Source: Agrobacterium tumefaciens (GTDB lineage: Bacteria > Pseudomonadota > Alphaproteobacteria > Rhizobiales > Rhizobiaceae). From it: a DNA stretch of 64,000 bases. The position numbers and the translations under genes are program-made. Below are positions 25,995 to 34,375 of the stretch, piece by piece (within the stretch, counting starts at the first letter, position 1; the number at the start of each line of letters is the position of its first letter). The stretch is from the NCBI GenBank assembly GCA_017744915.1, contig JAGIAH010000002.1, forward strand, positions 186,001 through 250,000, in the 5' to 3' direction. The notes under the pieces are model-generated. The model saw only the letters and a program-made list of their open reading frames with translations, had not been told where the DNA came from and made no database searches.

Positions 25995-27065
25995 CTACCC
26001 TTCATTGCCGGGGTTGAGGTGCCTTTCGGCCGCAAGGTCCTGAGCGTGAGGTATCATTGTACCGTGAACGCGGTCAGCAAGATGGATGATCTCCGCTGGC
26101 GGGCGCAGGCCGGTCGCGATGATCGAGACACGGAGATTCGGGCCAAGGCCTTCGTCAAAGGTCGCGCCCAGAACGATCTCGGCGCCGGCGTCGACTTCAT
26201 CGCGGATAACGCTTGCTGCCTCGTCGACTTCAAAAAGCGTAAGGTCGCGGCCTGCTGCCAGTGAAACCAGAACACCCCCGGCGCCGTACAGGGAGGCATT
26301 GCCGAACAGCGGATTGTGCACGGCTGCGCGGGCAGCGGTGGCGGCCCGCGCGGGGCCGGCTGCCTCTCCTGTGGCCATGACGCCGCGGCCCATGTTTCTC
26401 GTCACCGACCGGACGTCTGCAAAGTCGAGATTGATCAAGCCATCATTGCCGATCAGATCGACGATGGCGCTGATGCCGGAGTGGAGCACGTTGTCAGCGA
26501 GGGAGAATGCCTGTTTCAGGGGCGTTTGGGCATTGGAAATTTGAAGGAGCTCCTGGTTGGGAACCACGATCACGGTATCCGCCACCTCTATCAATTGATC
26601 GATACCGATCCTCGCCTGCCGGGCACGGTGATTTCCTTCGAAGCGAAAGGGTTCCGTAACGACCGCAATCGTGAGCATGCCGGCGGCGCGTGCCGCCGCC
26701 GCAACGACCGGAGCTGCGCCGGTGCCAGTTCCGCCACCCATACCCGCTGTCAGGAAACACATCTGTGTGCCCGATAGATGGGTCATCAGCGCCTCGATGG
26801 ATTCTTCGGCGGCTATTCGGCCAATCTCGGGAAGGGAACCTGCCCCAAGACCTCCGGTGGCTTGAAGCCCGAGCTGGACGACATAATCGGCTTTCGAGGC
26901 TGAAAGCGCCTGCGCGTCCGTATTGGCTGCAATGAACTCCACGCCGCAGAGGTGACGCGCGATCATGTTGTTGATGGCGTTTCCGCCACCTCCACCGAGA
27001 CCGACGACTGAAATCTTTGGCGTCCATGCGGCCTTTGAAATCAACGGCACCACGTTTGTCTCCAT
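25995..27065 (-). CDS. ftsZ: FtsZ paralogue lacking the C-terminal linker and peptide (FtsZ1-like)
   Basis: 356 residues. The tubulin/FtsZ GTPase domain is complete: VVGLGGGGGNAINNM near residue 20, the signature GGGTGTG at 110-116, and the T7 loop NLDFAD at 212-217 with the acidic residues needed for GTP hydrolysis. After the globular core (ending near LRVSIIATGL) only about 30 residues remain, so the long disordered linker and the conserved C-terminal peptide that binds FtsA/ZipA-type anchors are absent. Agrobacterium is known to carry such extra FtsZ homologues, which are not essential for division. No division genes are nearby, so this is not the main dcw-cluster ftsZ. Confidence 0.9.
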   Translation of the reverse strand: METNVVPLISKAAWTPKISVVGLGGGGGNAINNMIARHLCGVEFIAANTDAQALSASKADYVVQLGLQATGGLGAGSLPEIGRIAAEESIEALMTHLSGTQMCFLTAGMGGGTGTGAAPVVAAAARAAGMLTIAVVTEPFRFEGNHRARQARIGIDQLIEVADTVIVVPNQELLQISNAQTPLKQAFSLADNVLHSGISAIVDLIGNDGLINLDFADVRSVTRNMGRGVMATGEAAGPARAATAARAAVHNPLFGNASLYGAGGVLVSLAAGRDLTLFEVDEAASVIRDEVDAGAEIVLGATFDEGLGPNLRVSIIATGLRPPAEIIHLADRVHGTMIPHAQDLAAERHLNPGNEG

Positions 27066-27128
27066 TATGCATTGATCGCTGTGGTTTGCAGCACTCCTGC
27101 CGCGCCGATGTCGTGGTCCCGCGAAATT

Positions 27129-28397
27129 TCAGGGGATCCAGCGGCGGAAAATGGCGCTGGCGTTCACGCCCCCGAAGCCGAAACCGTTCGTGATGGCGTA
27201 TTCCATCGAAAGTGATCTCGACCTGTTGGCCACGATATCTATCCCGTCCGCTGCCGGGTCCGGCGTGTTGAGATTAAGCGTTGGCGGAGCCATCTGGTCA
27301 CGAAGGGCGAGGATCGTGAATATTGCCTCCAGTCCTCCGGCCGCACCGAGAAGGTGCCCGGTCGCAGACTTCGTTCCGCTGACCGCGATCCGTCCGCCTG
27401 TGCCGAAAACCTTTTTGATTGCCTCTATCTCACCCCGATCGCCGGCGGGCGTCGATGTGGCATGGGCATTGAGATGCTGTATGTCTTCCGGGCGAATCCT
27501 CGCCTGGTCAATTGCCGATTGCATTGCCCTTGCGGCGCCTGAGCCATCCTCCGGACCTGAGGTGATGTGGTAAGCGTCGGCCGATGTTCCATAGCCCACC
27601 AGTTCCGCCAGAGGTGTAGCCCCACGCGCGAGTGCATGGCTCAGGGCCTCGATCACCAGAATTCCGGCACCTTCGCCCATGACAAAACCATCCCTGATCA
27701 TGTCGAATGGACGCGATGCCTGGGCGGGAACGTCGTTGAAACCGGTCGAGAGCGCCCGGGCTGCGGCGAAGCCGCCGAGGCTGACGACGTTGATGCAGGC
27801 CTCCGTTCCGCCGCAGACGGCAATGTCTGCCTCACCGGCGCGGATCATCCGCGCTGCATCACCGATTGCCTGGACGCCGGCTGCACATGCCGTTACCGGT
27901 GCGCCAAGCGGGCCTTTAAGGCCGTGCCGGATCGAAACCTGGCCGGCAGCGAGGTTAACAAGGAAAGAGGGAATGGTGAAAGGAGAGAGGCGACGTGGCC
28001 CCTTCTGATCGACGGTTCGCACCGCATCGGTTATCGCTGGAAAGCCACCGATACCGGACGCAATGATTGTCGCAGTCCTGACGCGATCCTCCTCCGACAC
28101 AGGTTTCCAACCAGCCTGGGCGAGCGCCTCGTCTGCCGCGGCAATGGCAAAGAGAATAAATCGATCGACCTTTCGTTGGTCCTTGTGTGCAACATACCGG
28201 TCAGGGCTGAAGCCCGCATCGGGCTCCTCTTCCAGCGAGGGCACCGCACCTCCCGCCTTTGCAGGAAGGTCCCCGACGATGTCGTCGCTCAGTCTGCGGA
28301 TCCCCGATTTTCCGGCCAGCAGGTTCGTCCAGGAGTTCTCGACGCCGGCACCGAGCGGGCTGACCGCTCCCATGCCTGTAACAACGATACGGCGCAT
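27129..28397 (-). CDS. Beta-ketoacyl-ACP synthase II (FabF/NodE-like)
   Basis: 422 residues with all catalytic residues of a KAS II condensing enzyme: Cys171 in PVTACAAGVQ, His312 in NAHATSTPAGD and His348 in KSATGHLLGAAGG. The C-terminus FGFGGVNASAIFRRW is standard. It lies outside any fab cluster: on the same strand as the FtsZ paralogue (63-base gap) and downstream of a TetR gene. The housekeeping fabF is normally next to acpP, so this is probably an additional synthase used for a special fatty acid, as with NodE or FabF2, but the product is unknown. Confidence 0.9.
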   Translation of the reverse strand: MRRIVVTGMGAVSPLGAGVENSWTNLLAGKSGIRRLSDDIVGDLPAKAGGAVPSLEEEPDAGFSPDRYVAHKDQRKVDRFILFAIAAADEALAQAGWKPVSEEDRVRTATIIASGIGGFPAITDAVRTVDQKGPRRLSPFTIPSFLVNLAAGQVSIRHGLKGPLGAPVTACAAGVQAIGDAARMIRAGEADIAVCGGTEACINVVSLGGFAAARALSTGFNDVPAQASRPFDMIRDGFVMGEGAGILVIEALSHALARGATPLAELVGYGTSADAYHITSGPEDGSGAARAMQSAIDQARIRPEDIQHLNAHATSTPAGDRGEIEAIKKVFGTGGRIAVSGTKSATGHLLGAAGGLEAIFTILALRDQMAPPTLNLNTPDPAADGIDIVANRSRSLSMEYAITNGFGFGGVNASAIFRRWIP

Positions 28398-28457
28398 TAT
28401 GCTTCCATTCTACTGTTCGATATGTCGCGTTTCTGGCGATGCCAGCAACCGACCGGT

Positions 28458-29036
28458 TCAATCCTTCGGTGACGACACCATTTCCGACACATGTGCACGG
28501 GCAGCATCCAGAAAGCCGTCGGAGAGTTTTTTGTCCGCCACGACACGGGACAAGGTCACCGCGCCAACCATGAGGGACAGCAAAGCCATGGCTTCCTGCT
28601 CCGGCCGGGCACCCGCCGGCAACATTTCCCGGAGAACCTGAAGATGCGCCTTGATGCCGTCTTCGAAAGGCTTTTTTACCTCGTCGCTCTGTCGCGCCGC
28701 ATCCGCGCCAAGCGCGACCAGCGGGCACCCATCGGCGATCTCGCCTCGATGATCCGATGACAGGTAGAAGTCGACAACCGCCATCAGTGGATCCGGATGC
28801 CTGGCTGCAGCGGCCGACCATCTCCGCGTGGCGCTTTCGAGCGCTCGCCGGGAGGCCTGCGCTGCAAGGTCGTCCTTCGACTGGAACTGTTTGTAAAAAC
28901 CGCCCTGCGTCAGCCCGGCGCCCTTCATCAGGTCCTTCAGGCCAATTCCGTCGAAACCATGCTGGCGAAACAGCCTGCTGGCGACATTGATGACTGTTTC
29001 ACGGTTCGCCTCGGCCTGGGCTCTGCTTACTCTCAT
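28458..29036 (-). CDS. TetR family transcriptional regulator
   Basis: About 192 residues from the ATG at 29036, chosen for the strong AAAGGAG ribosome site seven bases upstream. The N-terminal helix-turn-helix is typical (ASRLFRQHGFDGIGLKDLMKGAGLTQGGFYKQFQSKDDL), and the C-terminal part resembles TetR_C_16/33 ligand domains of efflux regulators. It is divergent from the RND efflux genes, with overlapping face-to-face promoters in the 98-base gap, so it most likely represses the pump and itself. Confidence 0.9.
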   Translation of the reverse strand: MRVSRAQAEANRETVINVASRLFRQHGFDGIGLKDLMKGAGLTQGGFYKQFQSKDDLAAQASRRALESATRRWSAAAARHPDPLMAVVDFYLSSDHRGEIADGCPLVALGADAARQSDEVKKPFEDGIKAHLQVLREMLPAGARPEQEAMALLSLMVGAVTLSRVVADKKLSDGFLDAARAHVSEMVSSPKD

Positions 29037-29134
29037 CGTTGGCTCCTTTAGATTTCGATTGACATCTATAATGCGTTTAGATTTAAGATGCAATTTAATA
29101 TTTCCATTCAGGCCGTCAAGAAGGGGTCTATGAG
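29037..29134. promoter_or_regulatory. Overlapping divergent promoters and TetR operator candidate
   Basis: On the minus strand TTGCAT (88-93 after 29000) and TATAGA (65-70) are 17 bases apart and face the TetR gene. On the plus strand TTGACA (29059-29064) and TTTAAG (29082-29087), also 17 apart, face the efflux genes. The shared stretch is bounded by CATCT (29063-29067) and AGATG (29086-29090), an inverted repeat that could be the operator. A repressor there would block both promoters. Confidence 0.55.
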
Positions 29135-30250
29135 ATGAACCGCAAACTGATTTTCACTGCGGCGGCAGTGGTGGCCCTGGCGGGCGGTGCTGCCATTAGC
29201 GTGCTGTTGCCGTCGAAGGCGCTCGATGCTGAGGCCGCAGATCCGCGAACTGCCGCGCCGCTTGTCAATCTGGCGACCGCGAGCATCCCGGGAAACGCCA
29301 GCCGCAGCTTCACGGGGACGATCGCCGCGCGCGTACAGAGCAATCTGGGCTTCCGCGTTCCGGGCAAGATTGTCGAACGCTTTGTCGAAGTCGGGGAACA
29401 GGTGAGGGCAGGCCAGCCATTGATGGGCCTCGATGCCACGGATCTGCGTCTTGCATTAACGGCAAAAAGAAATGCGGTGGCAGCCGCTCAGGCTACTTTC
29501 AATCAGGTGCAGGCCGATGAGCGTCGCTACAGCTCCCTCGTCAGGAACGGGATGGCCGCGTCGCCGCAGCGATATGAGCAGGCAAAGGCGGCGCTCGATA
29601 CGGCAAAAGCGCAATTGGCGGCAGCTCAAGCCGATGCGGAGGTTGCTGAAAACGAAGCAGCCTATGCCGTTCTGGTGGCGGATGCCGATGGAACGATTGT
29701 TGAGACACTCGGCGAACCTGGTCAGGTGGTTTCGGCGGGGCAACCGGTGGTGAGGCTTGCAAAAGCAGGCCCGCGCGAAGCGGTCATATGGCTTCCCGAG
29801 ACGCTGCGGCCGGAGATCGGGGCCAAGGCCTTCGCATTGGTTTATGGCCGAGGCGGCAGGGAAAATGCCGTACTGCGCCAGATTGCCGACTCCGCGGACC
29901 AGCAGACCCGCACCTATGAAACCAGATGGGTACTGGAAGGTTCCGCCGCTGCCGCTCCGCTTGGGGCGACCGTTACCATCGAGATCACCAATCAGGACGC
30001 TCAGGATCACGCTGAGATTCCAATCGGCGCCCTTCTCGACGATGGCACGCGCACCGGGGTCTGGGTGATCGATCGGCAGTCCTCTGTCGTGAAATTCCGC
30101 GACGTGCGTGTCGAGCGGATGAGTGAAGAAAAGGCGGTCGTTACCAACGTCAGGGCCGGCGAAGTGGTGGTCGCACTGGGTGCGCATCTCCTGAAAGACG
30201 GCGCGAGCGTGCGCACGACTGCAGAAAAAGCACAGGCGGCAAATCAATGA
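29135..30250 (+). CDS. RND efflux periplasmic adaptor (membrane fusion protein)
   Basis: 371 residues. An N-terminal signal or anchor helix (AAAVVALAGGAAISVLL) is followed by the barrel-sandwich half GFRVPGKIVERFVEVGEQVRAGQPL, an alpha-hairpin rich in Ala/Gln (residues about 105-180) and the second lipoyl half ADGTIVETLGEPGQVVSAGQPV, as in AcrA/HlyD-family adaptors. It overlaps the pump gene by four bases (ATGA). Together they form an efflux pump; the outer membrane channel is not encoded here. Confidence 0.92.
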   Translation: MNRKLIFTAAAVVALAGGAAISVLLPSKALDAEAADPRTAAPLVNLATASIPGNASRSFTGTIAARVQSNLGFRVPGKIVERFVEVGEQVRAGQPLMGLDATDLRLALTAKRNAVAAAQATFNQVQADERRYSSLVRNGMAASPQRYEQAKAALDTAKAQLAAAQADAEVAENEAAYAVLVADADGTIVETLGEPGQVVSAGQPVVRLAKAGPREAVIWLPETLRPEIGAKAFALVYGRGGRENAVLRQIADSADQQTRTYETRWVLEGSAAAAPLGATVTIEITNQDAQDHAEIPIGALLDDGTRTGVWVIDRQSSVVKFRDVRVERMSEEKAVVTNVRAGEVVVALGAHLLKDGASVRTTAEKAQAANQ

Positions 30251-33200
30251 ACCTCAATCTCTCCGCCCTTGCCGTCCGCGAACGGGCCGTCACCCTGTTT
30301 TTCATCGTCCTTTTGGCACTGGCCGGCGTATATGCTTTCGTGAAGCTGGGACGCGCCGAAGATCCGTCCTTTACGATCAAGACCTTGACCGTGACGACCG
30401 TCTGGCCGGGCGCCACCGCACGCGAAATGCAGGATCTGGTGGCAGAGCCGCTCGAAAAGCGAATCCAGGAACTGGCCTGGTATGACAGGGTGGAGACGAC
30501 CACTCGCCCCGGATACGCTTTTCTGACTGTTACGCTGAAGGACAACACGCCCCCGAGTGTCGTCGGGGAAGAATTTTATCAGGCGCGAAAGAAGCTCGGC
30601 GATGAGGCGAGAAACCTTCCGCAGGGTGTCCTTGGACCTTTCGTCAACGACGAATATTCCGACGTCAGCTTTGGCCTTTATGCCCTGAAGGCAAAGGGCA
30701 TGCCGATGCGCGATCTGGTCAGGGAAGCCGAAAAGATCAGGCAGGACATGCTCCATGTTCCCGGCGTGAAGAAGATCAATATTCTCGGGGAGCAGCCCGA
30801 ACAGATTTTCGTGGAGTTTTCCTATGAAAAGCTCACGACACTCGGCGTCTCGCCGCAGGACATTGCCGCTGCCCTCCAGCGGCGCAACACGGTAACGCCC
30901 GCCGGATCGATCGATACCCAGGGTCCGCAGGTGTTCATCAGGTTCGATGGCGCCTATGACAGCGTCCAGTCGATCGCCGACACCCCGATCGTCGCTTCCG
31001 GCCGCGTTCTCAAACTGTCGGATATTGCAGATGTCCGTCGCGGATATCAGGAGCCGGCAAGCTATGTCATCCGTCATGACGGCGAGCCGGCCATCATGCT
31101 CGGTGTGGTCATGCAGCAGGGCTGGAATGGTCTGGAGCTTGGCAAGGCTCTCGAGGAGCGCTCCGGCCGGATCGCACAGTCATTGCCCCTTGGCATAACG
31201 CTGACCAAGGTCAGCGATCAGGCCGTCAATATTGATGCGGCGGTGGGTGAATTCATGGTGAAGTTCGCCATGGCCCTCGGCGTCGTGCTCTTCGTCAGCC
31301 TCATTGCGCTCGGTTGGCGGGTGGGCATCGTTGTGGCTCTGGCCGTTCCGCTGACCCTTGCGGTCGTCTTCATCATCATGCTCGAGACAGGACGCTTTTT
31401 CGACCGCATCACGCTCGGTGCATTGATCCTGGCGCTTGGCCTGCTTGTCGATGACGCGATCATCGCCATCGAGGTGATGGTCGTTAAGATGGAAGAGGGC
31501 ATGGACCGCATCAAGGCGGCCGCCTATGCCTGGAGCCACACTGCGGCGCCGATGCTGTCGGGTACACTTGTGACCATCATCGGCCTGATGCCGGTTGGTT
31601 TTGCGAGTTCCGCTGCCGGTGAATATGCGGGCAATATCTTCTGGATCGTCGGTTTCGCACTGATTGTTTCCTGGTTTGTCGCCGTCATCTTCACGCCCTA
31701 TCTCGGGGTGAAGATGCTGCCGGAGATCAAGCCGGTCGCGGGCGGCCATCATGCGATTTACGATACGCCGAACTACCGGCGTCTGCGCGGCGCGATCGAG
31801 TTTGCCGTCAAACACAAGTTCCTGACCTGCGGTTTCGTGGGTATCGCCATGGCGCTCTCCATTGTCGGCATGGGTGCGGTGAAACAACAGTTCTTCCCGA
31901 CGTCCGATCGCCCGGAGGTTCTGGTCGAAGTCCGGATGCCGGAAGGAGCCAGCATCGAAACGACGACGGCGACCGTTGAAAAAATCGAGAACTGGCTGAA
32001 GGCGCAGCCGGAAACCAGGATCGCCACCAGCTATATCGGTCAGGGTGCCCCACGTTTCTTTTTTGCCATGTCGCCGGAGCTGCCCGACCCCGCATTCGCA
32101 AAGATCGTCGTCCTCACGTCGGATGCCCATCAACGAGAGGAACTGAAGCACCGTCTTCGTCAGGAGATTGCCAATGGCCTCGCGCCCGAGGCCTTCGTCC
32201 GCGTGACGCAACTGGTTTTCGGTCCTTACACGCCTTTCCCGGTCGAGTTCCGCGTCAAGGGACCCGACCCGGACGAGTTATACAGGATTTCGGAGCAGGC
32301 CCTTGCCGTCATGAACACCGTTCCGGATGTGAGGAATGCCAATCGTGATTGGGGAAACAGGACGCCTGTCGTCCGGTTCGTTCCGGATCAGGACCGCCTG
32401 AACCTTATCGGCCTTTCACCCGCGGAAGCCGCACAGCAAATCCAGCTTCTGCTGAGCGGTGTTCCAATCACGCAGGTGCGGGAAAACATCCGGAACGTTC
32501 CTGTCGTCGCCAGAAGTGCGGGTGAAATACGCCTGGATCCCTCGCGGCTTGCGGATTTCTCGCTCATCAGCAGAGATGGAAGAGCCATTCCGCTCGATCA
32601 GATCGGTTATACGGAAGTCAGGTTCGAAGAGCCCATCCTGAAACGGCGCGACAGGACACCGGTAATAACGGTCCGGTCCGACATCAACGAGGCGACACAG
32701 CCGCCGGAAGTGTCGCAGCAGGTCATGAACGCTCTTCAACCGCTGATCGCCTCGCTGCCCGCAGGTTACAGCATCGAGATGGGCGGAAACATCGAGGAGT
32801 CGATCAAGGCCAATAACGCCCTGGTGAAAGTGTTCCCGCTGATGATCGCCGCGACCTTGATCGTGATCATCCTGCAGGTTCGCAGCCTGTCCACCATGAC
32901 AATGGTCATGCTGACGGCTCCCCTTGGACTGGCGGGGGTGGTACCGACGCTCATTCTCTTCAATCAACCCTTTGGCTTCAACGCCATTCTGGGTCTCATC
33001 GGGCTCGCAGGTATCCTCATGCGCAATACGTTGATCCTGACGGAGCAGATCAAGGAGAACAAGGCGGCAGGTCTTGATGATTATCACGCCGTGATTGAAG
33101 CGACCGTGCAAAGAACGAGGCCGGTCATCCTGACGGCGCTTGCCGCGGTCCTCGCCTTCATTCCCCTGACGCATTCGGTTTTCTGGGGTTCGATGGCTTA

Positions 33201-33351
33201 CACGCTTATCGGCGGAACGGCGGTGGGCACGCTCATCATCCTGCTCTTCCTGCCCGCTCTCTATGCGGCGTGGTTCCGGATCAAGCCGCCTCGTAGCGAA
33301 GCATCGCCGGCGGCAGTCGAAGACTATCAGCACTCCCTCGCTGCCGAGTAG
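30247..33351 (+). CDS. RND efflux inner membrane transporter
   Basis: 1034 residues, the usual size of an AcrB/HAE1 or related RND pump. Two sets of six membrane segments are separated by large periplasmic domains. The TM4 proton-relay pair is present in LALGLLVDDAIIAIE, and GLAGILMRNTLILTEQIKE corresponds to TM10-11. The N-terminus MNLNLSALAVRERAVTLFF and the periplasmic WPGATAREMQDLVAEPLEK resemble the multidrug RND subgroup paired with TetR regulators in proteobacteria. Substrates are unknown. Confidence 0.93.
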   Translation: MNLNLSALAVRERAVTLFFIVLLALAGVYAFVKLGRAEDPSFTIKTLTVTTVWPGATAREMQDLVAEPLEKRIQELAWYDRVETTTRPGYAFLTVTLKDNTPPSVVGEEFYQARKKLGDEARNLPQGVLGPFVNDEYSDVSFGLYALKAKGMPMRDLVREAEKIRQDMLHVPGVKKINILGEQPEQIFVEFSYEKLTTLGVSPQDIAAALQRRNTVTPAGSIDTQGPQVFIRFDGAYDSVQSIADTPIVASGRVLKLSDIADVRRGYQEPASYVIRHDGEPAIMLGVVMQQGWNGLELGKALEERSGRIAQSLPLGITLTKVSDQAVNIDAAVGEFMVKFAMALGVVLFVSLIALGWRVGIVVALAVPLTLAVVFIIMLETGRFFDRITLGALILALGLLVDDAIIAIEVMVVKMEEGMDRIKAAAYAWSHTAAPMLSGTLVTIIGLMPVGFASSAAGEYAGNIFWIVGFALIVSWFVAVIFTPYLGVKMLPEIKPVAGGHHAIYDTPNYRRLRGAIEFAVKHKFLTCGFVGIAMALSIVGMGAVKQQFFPTSDRPEVLVEVRMPEGASIETTTATVEKIENWLKAQPETRIATSYIGQGAPRFFFAMSPELPDPAFAKIVVLTSDAHQREELKHRLRQEIANGLAPEAFVRVTQLVFGPYTPFPVEFRVKGPDPDELYRISEQALAVMNTVPDVRNANRDWGNRTPVVRFVPDQDRLNLIGLSPAEAAQQIQLLLSGVPITQVRENIRNVPVVARSAGEIRLDPSRLADFSLISRDGRAIPLDQIGYTEVRFEEPILKRRDRTPVITVRSDINEATQPPEVSQQVMNALQPLIASLPAGYSIEMGGNIEESIKANNALVKVFPLMIAATLIVIILQVRSLSTMTMVMLTAPLGLAGVVPTLILFNQPFGFNAILGLIGLAGILMRNTLILTEQIKENKAAGLDDYHAVIEATVQRTRPVILTALAAVLAFIPLTHSVFWGSMAYTLIGGTAVGTLIILLFLPALYAAWFRIKPPRSEASPAAVEDYQHSLAAE

Positions 33352-33356
33352 TGCTT

Positions 33357-33396
33357 CAGTGCCCTTCGCGGCGGCACCTCGCCGCAAAGGGCACCA
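33357..33396. repeat. Strong hairpin between the pump and SDR genes
   Basis: GTGCCCTT-c-GCGGCG (33359-33373) pairs with CGCCGC-a-AAGGGCAC (33380-33394) around a six-base loop. There is no T-run, so it may attenuate transcription or protect the upstream mRNA end rather than fully terminate. Confidence 0.6.
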
Positions 33397-33485
33397 ATCA
33401 ACCGACCGCGCGATGTCCGGGCCGATCATGCTCCCAGGGATGGCAATCGCGTGAACCTCATCTAAGGATTGTAAAGGAAAAACAG

Positions 33486-34316
33486 ATGCAGCACATAGAC
33501 GATGCGAGAAAGATCGCCGTCACTCAAAGGTCGGATGCTTCCGTCGGAAGGCGGGCCCTCATCACAGGCGCATCAAGCGGCCTCGGGGTCGAATTTGCCG
33601 AATTGCTGGCGGCGCAGAAGGTTAACCTCGTGCTTGCGGCCCGGCGTAAGGAGCCGATGGAAAAACTTGCCGACGACCTTCGCCGAAAACATGGCGTCGA
33701 CATTCTTGTCGAGCCAATCGACCTTGCCGCACCCGGAGCCGCGGCCCGCTTGAAAGACAGCCTGGACGAGAAGGCGATACAGATCGACATTCTGGTGAAC
33801 AATGCCGGATACGGGCTGCAGGGGGAGTTTCTGGAAACCCCGATCGAGCGCACCACCGATATGATTCAGCTCAACATCACGGCGCTCACCGAACTGAGTT
33901 ATGTTTTCGGCCGGGACATGGCGGCCCGGGGATCGGGTAAAATTCTTCTGATCGCCAGTTTATTGGCTTTCCAGCCTGTCCCCACCTATGCTGCCTATGC
34001 AGCGACCAAATCTTACGTGCTGTCTTTCGGTGAAGCTTTGCACGATGAACTTCGCGCGCAGGGCGTGGTTGTCACCAGCCTTTGCCCGGGACACACGGAA
34101 ACAGGGTTTGATGCGGCTGCGGGTGCCCAGGCCTCGCCGATGCTGCGCCTGCTCACCATGAAACCCCGTCCCGTCGCAGAGGCCGGACTTCAAGCCCTGT
34201 CGAAAGGAAAGGCGTCCGTTATTGCCGGCTTCATGAACAACATCGTTGCGTTTTCAAATCGTCTGACGCCACGCTCAATGCAGCGGGCTTCGATGCGAAA
34301 AGTAATGGCGCCGTAG
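33486..34316 (+). CDS. Short-chain dehydrogenase/reductase
   Basis: About 276 residues from the ATG at 33486, which has AAGGA seven bases upstream. Classical SDR motifs: cofactor site GASSGLG, NNAGYG, catalytic Ser in LLIASLLAF and YAAYAATKSYV containing the Tyr and Lys (YxxxK). The C-terminal part LCPGHTETGF is in the DltE/YqjQ-like group. It lies 134 bases after the RND pump gene, with a strong hairpin between, so it may be part of the TetR regulon at reduced level. Substrate unknown. Confidence 0.87.
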   Translation: MQHIDDARKIAVTQRSDASVGRRALITGASSGLGVEFAELLAAQKVNLVLAARRKEPMEKLADDLRRKHGVDILVEPIDLAAPGAAARLKDSLDEKAIQIDILVNNAGYGLQGEFLETPIERTTDMIQLNITALTELSYVFGRDMAARGSGKILLIASLLAFQPVPTYAAYAATKSYVLSFGEALHDELRAQGVVVTSLCPGHTETGFDAAAGAQASPMLRLLTMKPRPVAEAGLQALSKGKASVIAGFMNNIVAFSNRLTPRSMQRASMRKVMAP

Positions 34317-34375
34317 AAGCGGAAAATGCGGCGGACCGCATTGTCAGTTGTTTGGGAAGCCGGTGTTGATCAGGC

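Noticed and set aside
31180-32211. Long antisense frame within the RND pump gene
   Set aside because: Shadow of an intact 1034-residue transporter.
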